This document shows positions 51,676-63,575 of a stretch of 64,000 nt of DNA, piece by piece. The notes beneath the pieces were generated by a model that saw only the letters and a program-made list of their open reading frames with translations, was not told where the DNA came from and did no database searches. The first letter of the stretch is position 1. Each line of letters begins with the position of its first letter. The position numbers were made by a program, and so were the translations under genes. The DNA is from an uncultured Bacteroidales bacterium (lineage in GTDB: Bacteria > Bacteroidota > Bacteroidia > Bacteroidales > F082), in NCBI GenBank assembly GCA_900315175.1, contig OMYA01000009.1, forward strand, positions 1 to 64,000, given 5' to 3'.

Positions 51676-53372
51676 GAAATAAAGCATTGATATTAAGCAT
51701 ATTATTCGTAATTATCGGATTTTTTGCCAACGCACAGTCGCATAATGAGCAGGTGACGGTGGAAGGCTCATACCGCCCGCAAATCAAGCGTTCGGAAAGG
51801 CTGGTGAAGACGCCCGAGACACCCGACAATGAGTTCAATATCCCGAATTACAAGGCCGACGCACGCGACTTCAACTATGGGTATAACATGGAAATCGAGA
51901 CTTTGAGTGCCATAAGCTACAAGGCGGAATACGGCGTCGAAGGAAAGAACAACTTCCTCAAAGCGGGCATAGGCACACGTATCTCACCGGTGTTTTTGTT
52001 CCATCATTATTCGGATATCTCACGGAACATGAGCATTGGCGTGGGCGTGAAACACTACTCCTCGTGGCTCGACCAGAAGAACTACAAGAAGTCGTCGTTC
52101 ATGAATAATGCCTTCAACGTGATGGCCGTCAACAAGTTCCGTGGAGGCCAGCTCCGTTCGTTTGTCGATTACAAATACGACATGTATCATCTGCGCGCAT
52201 ACGATGACATTGAGAACCCTAACGGACGCAACATCCACTCGATGAATGTGGGCGCGAAATGGCTCTCAAACGGCTCGAGCTATCGTGATTTTTATACCGA
52301 GTTCGGCGGCGACTACCGCGCGACATGGATCCCGGGCGGCACCACCGAGCATCAGTTCAACGGTAACGCTCACGTGGCATATTCCGACGACTGGATTGAC
52401 AACAAAAACATCAATGAGCTGCAGACTTTTGCGGCAGATGTCGACCTCAACTACGACAACGTTTATCAAGGTCAGCTGCTCGTAGCGGTGAATCCTTATT
52501 TCACCATGAGCGGCGATTTTTACCATATCCATGCCGGCGTGCGTGTCGACTTTAAAACTGGCGACAATGTGGGCTTTTATCCTGATGTCTTGGGCAGCGT
52601 CTTCGTGCTTGACAACTCTCTCGAGTTTTACGCCAAGTTTGGCGGTCGCTCGAAAATCAACACATTCGCGGATATCATCGCCGAAAACCCGTTCGTGACA
52701 ACGAATTTCACCAATTTCAGCGAGTTCGGATATGAGAAGACCAAGTTCGACTTCCAAGCAGGAGTCAAGTCGAAGATAGCCAACAACATCGACGCACATC
52801 TCGGAGTGAGATACCGCACCATAAAAAACAGCGTTTTCTACATTCCGGACTATGATTTCTATGTCGTGTACGATGAAGACGCAACGGTGTATCATCTGCA
52901 GGCGTTTGACGTGCTGTTCAACGACTATAACGTGGTGAACATCCTTGCCGACGTTCATTGGAAAGCTATGGAAAAGCTCGACATTGCCGCGGAGCTGTCG
53001 ATCAATGGCTATACTATGAAGCCGCAGCTGCAGACATTGTCAAATGCCTCTGAGACTGCGAATCTGTATGGAAAAGCATGGTATAAACCAGGCTTCACCA
53101 TGACATTGCGAGGCGATTACAGTCTTGACGAGACTTGGAATTTAAACGCTGCCATAATGATTTTGGGCAAACGCTGGGCTTTGAATCTCGACAATGTTCC
53201 GGAGCAGCTCAAGCCGGCCTTCGATGTGCAGGTCGGAGCGGATTACAAGATACAGGAAGACCTCGCGGCTTTCGCCGAAATCCATAATCTTTTCAACAAC
53301 AAATACCAGCTTTATTACAACTATCCGAGCCTCGGATTTGAACTTTTTGCAGGCATAAAATACCGTTTCTGA
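51672..53372 (+). CDS. Outer-membrane barrel protein paired with a TPR protein
   Basis: A 566-residue protein with a signal peptide (MRNKALILSILFVIIGFFANAQ). A short periplasmic segment (VTVEGSYRPQIKRSERLVKTPETP) is followed by many amphipathic strands ending in LFNNKYQLYYNYPSLGFELFAGIKYRF-like sequence, similar to the C-terminal end of TonB-dependent receptors. There is no plug domain, so it is a receptor-like barrel of unknown ligand. Translational coupling to the TPR protein (ATGA overlap) suggests a joint function in the outer membrane. A stem with eight pairs and an A7 loop (53384-53406) lies after the stop and may end the transcript. Confidence 0.85.
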   Translation: MRNKALILSILFVIIGFFANAQSHNEQVTVEGSYRPQIKRSERLVKTPETPDNEFNIPNYKADARDFNYGYNMEIETLSAISYKAEYGVEGKNNFLKAGIGTRISPVFLFHHYSDISRNMSIGVGVKHYSSWLDQKNYKKSSFMNNAFNVMAVNKFRGGQLRSFVDYKYDMYHLRAYDDIENPNGRNIHSMNVGAKWLSNGSSYRDFYTEFGGDYRATWIPGGTTEHQFNGNAHVAYSDDWIDNKNINELQTFAADVDLNYDNVYQGQLLVAVNPYFTMSGDFYHIHAGVRVDFKTGDNVGFYPDVLGSVFVLDNSLEFYAKFGGRSKINTFADIIAENPFVTTNFTNFSEFGYEKTKFDFQAGVKSKIANNIDAHLGVRYRTIKNSVFYIPDYDFYVVYDEDATVYHLQAFDVLFNDYNVVNILADVHWKAMEKLDIAAELSINGYTMKPQLQTLSNASETANLYGKAWYKPGFTMTLRGDYSLDETWNLNAAIMILGKRWALNLDNVPEQLKPAFDVQVGADYKIQEDLAAFAEIHNLFNNKYQLYYNYPSLGFELFAGIKYRF

Positions 53373-53422
53373 TTTAGGCGTTTTTTTTAGCAAAAAAAGC
53401 TAAAAATCTGTCATTTTTTTCA

Positions 53423-53452
53423 TTGTTATTTCAAAGAAATTTCTTAACTTTG
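53423..53452 (+). promoter_or_regulatory. Promoter of gyrB
   Basis: TTG at 53423-53425 and TAACTTTG at 53445-53452, spacer 19 bp, 48 bp before the ATG. Confidence 0.75.
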
Positions 53453-53476
53453 CCAAGTTTATTTTTGAAATAATAA

Positions 53477-55453
<1,977 letters not shown>

Positions 55454-55464
55454 AATTTCGGATT

Positions 55465-56076
55465 ATGGATAACAAACTTGATATTTTAACTAAGAAAATC
55501 TACGAACAAGGTGTCGAAAAGGCAAATCACGACGCCGTGGAAATCGTGGAAAACGCCAAGAAAGAGGCTGAGAAGATTCTCAACGACGCTAAAGCTGAGG
55601 CTGAACGTATTGTAAATCAAGCGAATAAAGAAGCCGAAGAGCTTAAGACGAAAGTCAATGCCGACGTGAAGATGGCTGCTACACAGAGCATCGCCGTCAC
55701 CAAGCAGGAGATTGAGAAGATGGTGGTGATGAACGCCACCGAGCAAGGCGTGAAAGCCAATCTCAGCTCTGCCGACTTCGTCAAGGAACTGATAAAAGAC
55801 ATCGTCAAAGCGTTCAACCCTGAAAACGCTTCGCCTGTGGCATTGGATATCATCCTTCCTGAGTCGATGAAGAAAGAAGTCGAGCCATTCGTGAAAAACG
55901 AAATCAGCAAGTCGTTCAAAAACGAGGTCAACGTGAGTTTCAACAAGAAACTCGGCGGCGGCTTCAAGGTGGCTCCAAAAGACGGCGGCTACGTGCTCCA
56001 GTTTACCGACGAGGAGTTTAACCAGCTGATTTCCAACTATCTGCGTCCTGCGACGAAGAAAATCCTGTTCGGCTGA
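55465..56076 (+). CDS. ntpE: V-type ATPase subunit E (peripheral stalk)
   Basis: A 203-residue protein. The N-terminal 95 residues form a long coiled coil rich in Glu, Lys and Ala (NAKKEAEKILNDAKAEAERI), followed by a globular domain ending NYLRPATKKILFG. Subunit E forms the peripheral stalk that anchors the A3B3 head to subunit I. It is the first V-ATPase gene here, 11 bp after gyrB. Its TGA overlaps the next ATG by one base. Identification rests on architecture and operon position. Confidence 0.85.
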   Translation: MDNKLDILTKKIYEQGVEKANHDAVEIVENAKKEAEKILNDAKAEAERIVNQANKEAEELKTKVNADVKMAATQSIAVTKQEIEKMVVMNATEQGVKANLSSADFVKELIKDIVKAFNPENASPVALDIILPESMKKEVEPFVKNEISKSFKNEVNVSFNKKLGGGFKVAPKDGGYVLQFTDEEFNQLISNYLRPATKKILFG

Positions 56077-56687
56077 TGGATAACTACGTTTATATAGTTG
56101 CCAGTCTGCCCGAGATAGCGGTGAACTACGAAGGCGCGCCTTTCGACTACGCGGCTGTCAAGGAGGATATTGTCGAGCTCCTTACGGAAAATGACCAGAA
56201 ACTGGTCGAGCTCCTGGAGGATGGCTTCGACGAGAACACCCTTGGCACTGAGTTTTATGCTAAGGCTGCCGAGAGCAAGAACCGTTTCATCCGCGAGTAC
56301 TTTGACTTCGACGGCAGGCTGCGTAATATGAAGGTCGCCTATCTGGCAAAACGCCTCGACAAACAAGGAGGTCAGTATCTCGTGGATATGCCAGAGGCTG
56401 ATTTCGAAGAGGAGAGCCAGATAAAAGATATCTTGGACAATGCCGACTTCGTGCTTCGCGAGCAGAAGATGGACGAGCTGAAGTGGGAGAAGGCGAGCGA
56501 CATAGCACGGATGGATTACTTTAACATGAACGCTATCCTCGCATTCCTGGCGAAAGCCAAGACAGTGCAGCGTTGGGCTGAGCTGGATAAGACGAAAGGT
56601 GAGGAGATGTTCAGAAAGCTCGTCAAGGAGATACGTGGGACTAACGCAAATTTGGATTTGAGTCTTAAATCAGACAAAAATCTTTAA
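56076..56687 (+). CDS. DUF2764 protein, V-ATPase operon component
   Basis: A 203-residue helical, acidic protein (MDNYVYIVASLPEIAVNYEG, REYFDFDGRLRNMKVAYLAKR). Proteins of this type occupy the second position in the Bacteroidetes/Chlamydia V-ATPase operon, where a gene for central subunit C is missing. The pattern YFDFDGRLRN-x-KVA resembles subunit C/AC39, so it may replace C as the rotor-to-ring adaptor; this is an inference from position and weak resemblance. It overlaps ntpE by one base and is followed by 33 bp of AT-rich repeat before ntpA. Confidence 0.82.
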   Translation: MDNYVYIVASLPEIAVNYEGAPFDYAAVKEDIVELLTENDQKLVELLEDGFDENTLGTEFYAKAAESKNRFIREYFDFDGRLRNMKVAYLAKRLDKQGGQYLVDMPEADFEEESQIKDILDNADFVLREQKMDELKWEKASDIARMDYFNMNAILAFLAKAKTVQRWAELDKTKGEEMFRKLVKEIRGTNANLDLSLKSDKNL

Positions 56688-56720
56688 TTTTAAATTTTGA
56701 ATATTTGAATTTTAAATAAT

Positions 56721-58466
56721 ATGACAACAGGAAAAGTTACAGGAATCATTTCCAACCTGGTCACCGTCGAGGTGAACGGACCTGTGGCACAGAATGAGAT
56801 CTGCTTCATCGACTTGGCAGGCGTCAAGCTGATGGCGGAGGTCATCAAGGTGAACGGCGACAAGGCCTCTGTGCAGGTGTATGAGAGCACCCGCGGACTG
56901 ACGATAGGCTGTCCGGTGGAGTTCCAAGGGTATATGCTTGAGGCTACCCTCGGACCTGGTCTGCTCTCGAGCAATTTCGACGGCTTGCAGAACAACCTCG
57001 CCACAATGGAAGATGTCTTCCTTAAGAGAGGTGAATACACCAAGCCATTGGATGAGAATAAGTTATGGGACTTCACACCTATAGCCAAGGCTGGCGACCA
57101 AGTCATCGCCGCCGACTGGCTGGGTGAGGTCAAAGAAGGCTGGCTGCCTCATAAAATCATGGTGCCGTTCTCGTTTGAAGGCACTTACACAGTGAAGAAA
57201 GTGGCTGATGCCGGTCAATATAAAATCACGGACACAATAGCGGTCCTGACAAACGCCGACGGTGAAGAGGTCAACGTCACCATGACACAGAAATGGCCTG
57301 TGAAGGTCGCTGTGGGTGGCTACGTCGAGAAACCGCGTCCGTTCAAGGTGATGGAGACAGGCGTGCGTACCATCGACACGCTGAACCCTATCGCGGAAGG
57401 CGGCACGGGCTTCATCCCTGGACCTTTCGGATGCGGCAAGACAGTGCTTCAGCATGCTTTGGCAGAACAGGCCGACGCCGACGTCATCATCATGGCGGCA
57501 TGCGGCGAGCGCGCTAACGAGGTGGTGGAGATTTTCACCGAGTTCCCGGAACTGAAAGACAAACACACCGGACGTTCATTGATGGAGCGTACCATCATCA
57601 TCTGCAACACTTCCAACATGCCGGTGGCTGCCCGTGAGGCTTCGGTGTACACCGCCATGACACTCGGCGAATACTACCGCGCTATGGGAATGAAGGTGCT
57701 GCTCCTCGCTGACTCCACATCACGTTGGGCTCAGGCATTGCGTGAGATGAGTAACCGTCTGGAAGAGCTTCCAGGACAGGACGGCTTCCCGGTCGACCTC
57801 TCGGCAATCATCTCAAGCTTCTATGCGAGAGCAGGTTTCGTGAAACTTAACAACGGAGCAACAGGTTCAATCACATTCATCGGAACAGTGTCGCCTGCCG
57901 GCGGTAACCTGAAAGAGCCTGTCACCGAGTCGACAAAGAAAGCGGCACGTTGCTTCTACGGACTCTCGCAGAACCGCGCCGATAAGAAACGTTATCCGGC
58001 TGTCGACCCTGTCGAGTCATATTCAAAATATCTCGAATATCCAGAGATTATTGAATATCTTGACAATAAGATTGAAAAAGGCTGGGTCGATAAAGTCACC
58101 CAGATGAAATATATCATCCGTAAAGGTAAAGACGCTTACGAGCAAATCAACATCTTGGGCGATGACGGCGTGCCGATATCATATCATGAGCAATATTGGA
58201 AGTCAGAGCTTATTGATTTCGTGATTTTACAGCAAGACGCTTTCGACGAAATCGACAGCTCGACACCGCTGGACCGTCAGAAATTCATGCTTGATTTAGT
58301 TCTTGAAATCTGCAATAAGTCATTCAAATTCGATAATTTTGAGGAATGTACAACGTATTTCAAGGGCTTGATTAACATCTGCCGTCAGATGAACTATTCG
58401 GAATATAAGTCAGAGCAATTTGAGAACTACCTTGGACAGTTAAAGGAGGAACTTAAACATGAGTGA
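56721..58466 (+). CDS. ntpA: V-type ATPase catalytic subunit A
   Basis: A 581-residue catalytic subunit. Walker A is GPFGCGKT (residues 234-241), with downstream AACGERANEVVEIFTEFPEL, NTSNMPVAAREASVYTAMTLGEYYR and LLLADSTSRWAQALREMSNR. The N-terminal barrel and the A-specific bulge (about 110-200) are present. The enzyme either hydrolyses ATP to pump ions or works as an ATP synthase. It overlaps ntpB by 8 bp. Confidence 0.97.
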   Translation: MTTGKVTGIISNLVTVEVNGPVAQNEICFIDLAGVKLMAEVIKVNGDKASVQVYESTRGLTIGCPVEFQGYMLEATLGPGLLSSNFDGLQNNLATMEDVFLKRGEYTKPLDENKLWDFTPIAKAGDQVIAADWLGEVKEGWLPHKIMVPFSFEGTYTVKKVADAGQYKITDTIAVLTNADGEEVNVTMTQKWPVKVAVGGYVEKPRPFKVMETGVRTIDTLNPIAEGGTGFIPGPFGCGKTVLQHALAEQADADVIIMAACGERANEVVEIFTEFPELKDKHTGRSLMERTIIICNTSNMPVAAREASVYTAMTLGEYYRAMGMKVLLLADSTSRWAQALREMSNRLEELPGQDGFPVDLSAIISSFYARAGFVKLNNGATGSITFIGTVSPAGGNLKEPVTESTKKAARCFYGLSQNRADKKRYPAVDPVESYSKYLEYPEIIEYLDNKIEKGWVDKVTQMKYIIRKGKDAYEQINILGDDGVPISYHEQYWKSELIDFVILQQDAFDEIDSSTPLDRQKFMLDLVLEICNKSFKFDNFEECTTYFKGLINICRQMNYSEYKSEQFENYLGQLKEELKHE

Positions 58467-59784
58467 GAAAGCTTTTCAACGCATATATACTAAGCTGACC
58501 GCCATCACCAAGGCGACGGTAACCCTTGAGGCTCAAGGTGTTATGAATGATGAGCTGGCTATTGTGGCAGGTCGTCTGGCGCAGGTGGTGAAGATTAAGG
58601 ACAAAGCCGTCACCTTGCAGGTGTTCGGAGGCACGGAAGACATCCCCACCAATGCTGAGGTGACATTCTTTGGCGAGCCGCCGACACTTAACGTGAGTGA
58701 CGACCTTGCGGGACGTTTCTTCAACGCTTACGGCGAGCCTATCGACGGTGGTCCGGCAGTGGAAGGCGAGAAACGCCAGATCGGTGGTCCATCCGTCAAC
58801 CCTTACAAACGTCGCATGCCATCAGAGCTGATTCCGACGGGTATCGCCGGCATCGACTTGAACAACACACTGGTGTCAGGTCAGAAGATTCCTTTCTTCG
58901 CTGACCCTGACCAGCCATACAACAAGGTGATGAGCATGGTGGCCCTCCGTGCCGATGTCGATAAGATCATCCTCGGCGGTATGGGTTTGAGCAACGATGA
59001 CTACCTGTTCTTTAAAAATGAATTCGAGAGTGCTGGCGCTTTGCATAAGATTATCAGCTTCGTAAATACCACCGACCAGCCGCCTGTCGAGCGTCTTTTG
59101 ATTCCAGACATGGCACTGACAGCCGCTGAGTATTTCGCAGTCGATAAAAATGAGAAAGTGCTTGTGCTTCTGACAGATATGACGCTTTATGCCGATGCTC
59201 TGAGTATAGTGTCGAACCGTATGGACCAGATTCCTTCGAAGGACTCCATGCCAGGTTCGCTTTATTCAGACTTGGCGAAGATCTATGAGAAGGCGGTGCA
59301 GCTCCCATCAGGCGGTTCCATCACCATCATCGCAGTGACGACGTTGAACGACGGCGATATCACACACGCCATCCCGGATAACACCGGTTACATCACCGAG
59401 GGACAGCTGTTTCTCCGTGCTGACGCCGATTCCGGCAAGGTCATCGTCGACCCGTTCCGCTCGCTGTCACGTCTGAAACAGCATGTGCAGAACAAGAAGA
59501 CCCGCGAGGACCACAGCGCCGTGATGAACACTTCAGTCCGTCTCTACGCCGATGCCTCCAACGCTAAGACAAAGTTGGAAAACGGTTTCGACTTGAGCGA
59601 CTACGACCTCCGCTGCCTCGACTACGCCAAGGAATACGCCACCCGACTTCTCGCCATCGACGTCAACATCCCGATTACCGAGATGCTCGACACCGCTTGG
59701 GAGCTGTTCGGCAAGTATTTCACCAAGGCCGAGACAGGTCTGAAGGAAAAACTTATCGAAAAATATTGGAAAGGCGAAGCCTAA
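58459..59784 (+). CDS. ntpB: V-type ATPase regulatory subunit B
   Basis: A 441-residue non-catalytic head subunit homologous to A but lacking a P-loop. Characteristic segments are RFFNAYGEPIDGGP, RRMPSELIPTGIAGIDLNNTLVSGQK and VLLTDMTLYADALSIVSNRMDQIPSKDSMPGSLYSDLAKIYE. It alternates with A in the head. It starts 8 bp inside ntpA and is followed after 35 bp by ntpD, the gap being a tandem repeat of AACCAATAA-type words. Confidence 0.97.
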   Translation: MSEKAFQRIYTKLTAITKATVTLEAQGVMNDELAIVAGRLAQVVKIKDKAVTLQVFGGTEDIPTNAEVTFFGEPPTLNVSDDLAGRFFNAYGEPIDGGPAVEGEKRQIGGPSVNPYKRRMPSELIPTGIAGIDLNNTLVSGQKIPFFADPDQPYNKVMSMVALRADVDKIILGGMGLSNDDYLFFKNEFESAGALHKIISFVNTTDQPPVERLLIPDMALTAAEYFAVDKNEKVLVLLTDMTLYADALSIVSNRMDQIPSKDSMPGSLYSDLAKIYEKAVQLPSGGSITIIAVTTLNDGDITHAIPDNTGYITEGQLFLRADADSGKVIVDPFRSLSRLKQHVQNKKTREDHSAVMNTSVRLYADASNAKTKLENGFDLSDYDLRCLDYAKEYATRLLAIDVNIPITEMLDTAWELFGKYFTKAETGLKEKLIEKYWKGEA

Positions 59785-59819
59785 TTTCAATAACCAATAA
59801 ACAATAACCAATAAACATT

Positions 59820-60431
59820 ATGGCGATTAAATTCCAATATAACAAGACTTCGCTGAACGAGATGAACAAGCAGCTCAAGACTCGTACACGCGCCTTGCCT
59901 ACGCTGAAAAGCAAGGAGAGCGCGTTACGCCTTGAGGTGAAGAAAGCCAAGAAACGTTCGGAGAGCCTTGTCGCACAACTGGAGGCCGAACTCAAATCGT
60001 ATGAGTATATGGCCCGGCTTTGGAATGAATTTGAGCCAGGACTGATATCAGTGACCGATGTAAAACTGAAGACGGTGAAGGTGGCAGGCGTGCCGGTGCC
60101 GGCGTTGGAAGAGGTGCTTTACGATGTGAAAGACATCAACCTCTTCACAAAGCCTATGTGGTATGCCGACGGCGTCCAGATACTGAAAAACCTTGCACAG
60201 CTTGGCATCGAGTCGGAGGTCTACGTGGAGGTGAGCCGCGTGCTCGACTATCAACGTAAGAAGACCACACAGAAAGTCAACCTTTACGAAAAGGTGCAGA
60301 TACCTGGCTATAACGAAGCCATCAGAAAGATTAAGCGATACATGGAAGACGCGGAAAACCTTGACAAGGCTTCCCAGAAAATCATAAAAAACAAACACGT
60401 CCTTGAGGAGGAGGCAGAGTATGGTAACTGA
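59820..60431 (+). CDS. ntpD: V-type ATPase subunit D (central stalk)
   Basis: A 203-residue protein made of two long helices (residues 5-70: YNKTSLNEMNKQLKTRTRALPTLKSKESALRLEVKKAKK-like; and about 140-200), with a middle domain. This is the D-subunit rotor axle. The C-terminal overlap with ntpI is 11 bp. No gene for subunit F is seen beside it. Confidence 0.92.
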   Translation: MAIKFQYNKTSLNEMNKQLKTRTRALPTLKSKESALRLEVKKAKKRSESLVAQLEAELKSYEYMARLWNEFEPGLISVTDVKLKTVKVAGVPVPALEEVLYDVKDINLFTKPMWYADGVQILKNLAQLGIESEVYVEVSRVLDYQRKKTTQKVNLYEKVQIPGYNEAIRKIKRYMEDAENLDKASQKIIKNKHVLEEEAEYGN

Positions 60432-62199
60432 AATGACGAAATATAATTTCATCCTTCTGAGCGGCGATGTGGAAGAGTTTCTCAAGAAACTGCAGGGCGT
60501 GGGCGTGATGGATATCACCCGCTCAACAAAACCTGTCGATGAGATGTCGGAGACATTGTCATCGAAGGCGGGAAATTATCGTAAAGCCCTGTCATTGCTG
60601 AAGGATGTGACGCCAGCAGAGTTCGCAGACAAGACATATGGTGACCTCGCAGAAGATGTCATCAACACCGTCAGCGAGAAAGATGCCATGGAATCGCAAC
60701 TGTCTCAGCTTCATAGGGATATGGAGGAGCGTATGCCTTGGGGTAAGTTCGACGTCAAAAACCTCGAGAAGCTTCAGGAATGCGGTCTGAAACTGCATTT
60801 TTACAAGGCAAAGACCTCCGCTATGGATCCTGCTTGGACTGAAAACTACGCTTTGAGCGAGATATCAAATGATGGCACATCGACATATTTCGTGGTCGTT
60901 TCCGATGATGAAAACTACGATTTCCCATTAAAGGAAATGCCGGCTCCAGACAGCGATTGTACTGATATCGAAAAGAAAATCAATGATTTGCAATATGAAA
61001 TCGAGAAGAAATATCGTCATCTGGCAGAGTTGAAATGTCATGAGAAAGACCTTCAGAAGGAACTCGACAAGACGATGTCGAAACTTGATTTGCATCTGGC
61101 TCATATCTCGGGAACGAAGGCAGCCGAGGATTACATCACTGTTTTAGAAGGTTTTGCACCTTCAAACACTGTATCATCGGTACGCGAACTCCTTGATAAA
61201 GAAGAAGTTCTATATCTTGAAGAAAATGCTTGCGTGACCGACAATCCGCCAATCAAGTTGAAAAACAACAAGTACGTGTCGATGTTCGAGCTGTTGACCG
61301 ATATGTATGGCCGTCCGAAGTACAACGAGTTCGACCCGACGGTGTTCATCTCGATATTCTTCATGCTGTTCTTTGCCTTCTGTATGGGCGACGCCGGCTA
61401 CGGCTTGGTGCTCATCGGCGCCAGCATTGCCTTGAAGAAGATGATGCCTGACATCGCGAAACTCGGCATGGTGCTGGGCATCGCTACGACAGTCATCGGA
61501 TTCTTTTTCCATACGTTCTTCTCGACGGACATGCTCACTTGGAGTATCATTCCGGATGCTGTGAAGAAATGTATGGTTCCTACAGAGATTGCAGGATTTG
61601 ACGGCACAATGGTGATGGCAATCTTGGTCGGCATTGTTCATATCTGTTTGGCAATGATTGTCAAGACGTATCAAGCGACGAAGGTCAACGGCTTTGCAAA
61701 TTCGCTCGGGACCTGGGGCTGGACGCTGCTCATTGTGGGTGGCGTCATAGTTGGCGGTCTCGCTCTCATCGGAGTGATGGAGTCCACAGTGGCGACATGG
61801 GTTATAATAATAATCGGAATCCTGTCGGCACTGGGTATCTTCTTCTTGAACAACATACATCGTAATCCTTTGGTGAACATGGGAGTCGGCCTTTGGGATA
61901 CCTACCAGATGGTCACTGGATTGCTTGGCGACGTGCTGAGTTACCTGCGTCTGTATGCTCTCGGTTTGGCAGGTGCCAAGCTTGGTGAGGCGTTCAATGC
62001 CATTGGCGTTCAGGCACTTGGCGATGGCGGAGTGAACTGGATATGGTTCATCCTCATCGTGGTGATAGGCCATGTCTTGAACGTTGCGATGTGCGTGCTG
62101 GGAGCTTTCGTACATCCTTTGCGACTCAATTTCCTTGAGTTTTTCAAGAATTCAGGTTATGAGGGAACGGGCAGGAAATACAATCCGTTGAAAAATTGA
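60421..62199 (+). CDS. ntpI: V-type ATPase subunit I (a-type membrane stator)
   Basis: The ATG at 60421 is preceded at 6 nt by GAGGAGG (60409-60415), which favours it over 60433. The roughly 592-residue protein has an N-terminal soluble, coiled-coil region (about 1-290) and a C-terminal membrane domain with seven or eight segments (FISIFFMLFFAFCMGDAGYGLVLIG, WVIIIIGILSALGIFFL). The conserved LLGDVLSYLRLYALGLAGAKL carries the Arg that faces the c-ring. It provides the ion half-channels. Confidence 0.93.
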   Translation: MVTEMTKYNFILLSGDVEEFLKKLQGVGVMDITRSTKPVDEMSETLSSKAGNYRKALSLLKDVTPAEFADKTYGDLAEDVINTVSEKDAMESQLSQLHRDMEERMPWGKFDVKNLEKLQECGLKLHFYKAKTSAMDPAWTENYALSEISNDGTSTYFVVVSDDENYDFPLKEMPAPDSDCTDIEKKINDLQYEIEKKYRHLAELKCHEKDLQKELDKTMSKLDLHLAHISGTKAAEDYITVLEGFAPSNTVSSVRELLDKEEVLYLEENACVTDNPPIKLKNNKYVSMFELLTDMYGRPKYNEFDPTVFISIFFMLFFAFCMGDAGYGLVLIGASIALKKMMPDIAKLGMVLGIATTVIGFFFHTFFSTDMLTWSIIPDAVKKCMVPTEIAGFDGTMVMAILVGIVHICLAMIVKTYQATKVNGFANSLGTWGWTLLIVGGVIVGGLALIGVMESTVATWVIIIIGILSALGIFFLNNIHRNPLVNMGVGLWDTYQMVTGLLGDVLSYLRLYALGLAGAKLGEAFNAIGVQALGDGGVNWIWFILIVVIGHVLNVAMCVLGAFVHPLRLNFLEFFKNSGYEGTGRKYNPLKN

Positions 62200-62221
62200 C
62201 CGTCATGAAAACACACAGACC

Positions 62222-62275
62222 GTCATTTCGACTGGAGCGAAGCGAAAGCATTAACCGCAGGTTAATAAATCTCAT
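62222..62275 (+). repeat. Family A palindromic repeat, single degenerate arm
   Basis: GTCATTTCGACTGGAGCG, then AAGCGAAAGC, continues into a small hairpin (ATTAACC with GGTTAAT) and AAATCTCATA. It lies between ntpI and ntpK. It matches the right-arm type of the full elements at its outer half only. Confidence 0.7.
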
Positions 62276-62314
62276 ATATTAATGAATAAATGAATATTGA
62301 ATTATAAATTTTAA

Positions 62315-62755
<441 letters not shown>

Positions 62756-62801
62756 ATTCTTTCAGAAGACAGAAGTCAGAAGTCAGAAGACAGTATGTTT
62801 T

Positions 62802-62828
62802 AAAGGACACCTTAAGGTGTCCTTTTTT
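62802..62828 (+). terminator. Terminator of the V-ATPase operon
   Basis: AAAGGACACCTT and AAGGTGTCCTTT form a perfect 12-bp inverted repeat with T-run to 62828. The gap before it (62759-62795) is filled by GAAGTCA/GAAGACA simple repeats. Confidence 0.9.
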
Positions 62829-62846
62829 GTTTTATAATTAAAAATC

Positions 62847-62877
62847 TTGACATATGGGAAAAATTGTTGTATCTTTG
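62847..62877 (+). promoter_or_regulatory. Promoter of the DUF4160/DUF2442 pair
   Basis: TTG at 62847-62849 and TATCTTTG at 62870-62877, spacer 20 bp. A purine-rich GAGAGGGAGG lies a few bases before the ATG at 62940. Confidence 0.8.
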
Positions 62878-62939
62878 CAGTGTGATTTTGGATTTGATAG
62901 TTTGATTTGAATATAAATTGATAAAGAGAGGGAGGTTTT

Positions 62940-63230
62940 ATGCCAAAAGTCTTAATTTATGCAACCGCAAGGGTTATATGGACGTTCTTGTTTTATGGGA
63001 CAGATTTTAATGAAAATAGGGCACATGTGCATGTCGGTAAAGCTGGAAATGAAAAGTTGTGCAAAATATGGCTTGAGCCAGAGGTTGAAGTGGCAGACAA
63101 GGGTGAACTGATAGACAAACAAATAGCTCAAGTGACATATATTGTGAAAAAATATCATGTTGAATTTTTAGAGCAATGGAAACGTTTTTTGAATGGTGAC
63201 AAAGTTAGAATAATAAGAATTAACAAATAA
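62940..63230 (+). CDS. DUF4160 family protein
   Basis: A 96-residue protein. It has the DUF4160 signature in which a small beta domain is followed by HVHV (here RAHVHVGKAG) and a WLEPEVE motif (KIWLEPEVEVADKGEL), then a C-terminal helix (YIVKKYHVEFLEQWKRFL). It is directly adjacent (no gap) to a DUF2442 gene. The two families are often found side by side and have been suggested as a toxin-antitoxin-like module; activity has not been established to my knowledge. It has its own promoter. Confidence 0.85.
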   Translation: MPKVLIYATARVIWTFLFYGTDFNENRAHVHVGKAGNEKLCKIWLEPEVEVADKGELIDKQIAQVTYIVKKYHVEFLEQWKRFLNGDKVRIIRINK

Positions 63231-63497
63231 ATGTACAAAATTGAAGGTTATTGGGATGTTATTCCGCAAATCAAGGAGGTCTCTTTTCCGAAAAGAGGGA
63301 AGATGCAAATCACTTTGAAGGATGGAAGAATTATAATTGTTGCAGTTTCACAGTTTCCGAGTGTAAAGAAACTGAGTATGGAACAGCGCAAGAAATGGTA
63401 CATTTTTGGTAACGGTTTCTCGTTTGAAGACTCCGATGAGGTGATTCATATTGAGCAGATTTTAGGGAATTTTAAAAATTATGCACATGAGGCGTAA
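63231..63497 (+). CDS. DUF2442 family protein
   Basis: An 88-residue protein, starting one base after the previous stop. The pattern of a short N-terminal strand pair (KGRMIITLKDGRIIIV-like, here MQITLKDGRIIIVAVSQFPS) followed by VKKLSMEQRKKWYIFGNGFSFEDSDEVI corresponds to DUF2442, a partner of DUF4160. It may be the antitoxin-like half, or the pair may serve another regulatory role. No DNA-binding motif is evident. Confidence 0.85.
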   Translation: MYKIEGYWDVIPQIKEVSFPKRGKMQITLKDGRIIIVAVSQFPSVKKLSMEQRKKWYIFGNGFSFEDSDEVIHIEQILGNFKNYAHEA

Positions 63498-63575
63498 TAC
63501 AACTTTATAAAGTAAGTTTTTACTAAATAGTTTAATTAAGAAACAGAAATAAAATAAAAATAGACATAATTAGAT

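Noticed and set aside
61210..62115. Long open frame (301 codons) opposite ntpI
   Set aside because: The His/Gln/Asp-rich product mirrors the membrane helices of ntpI; no promoter or ribosome site.
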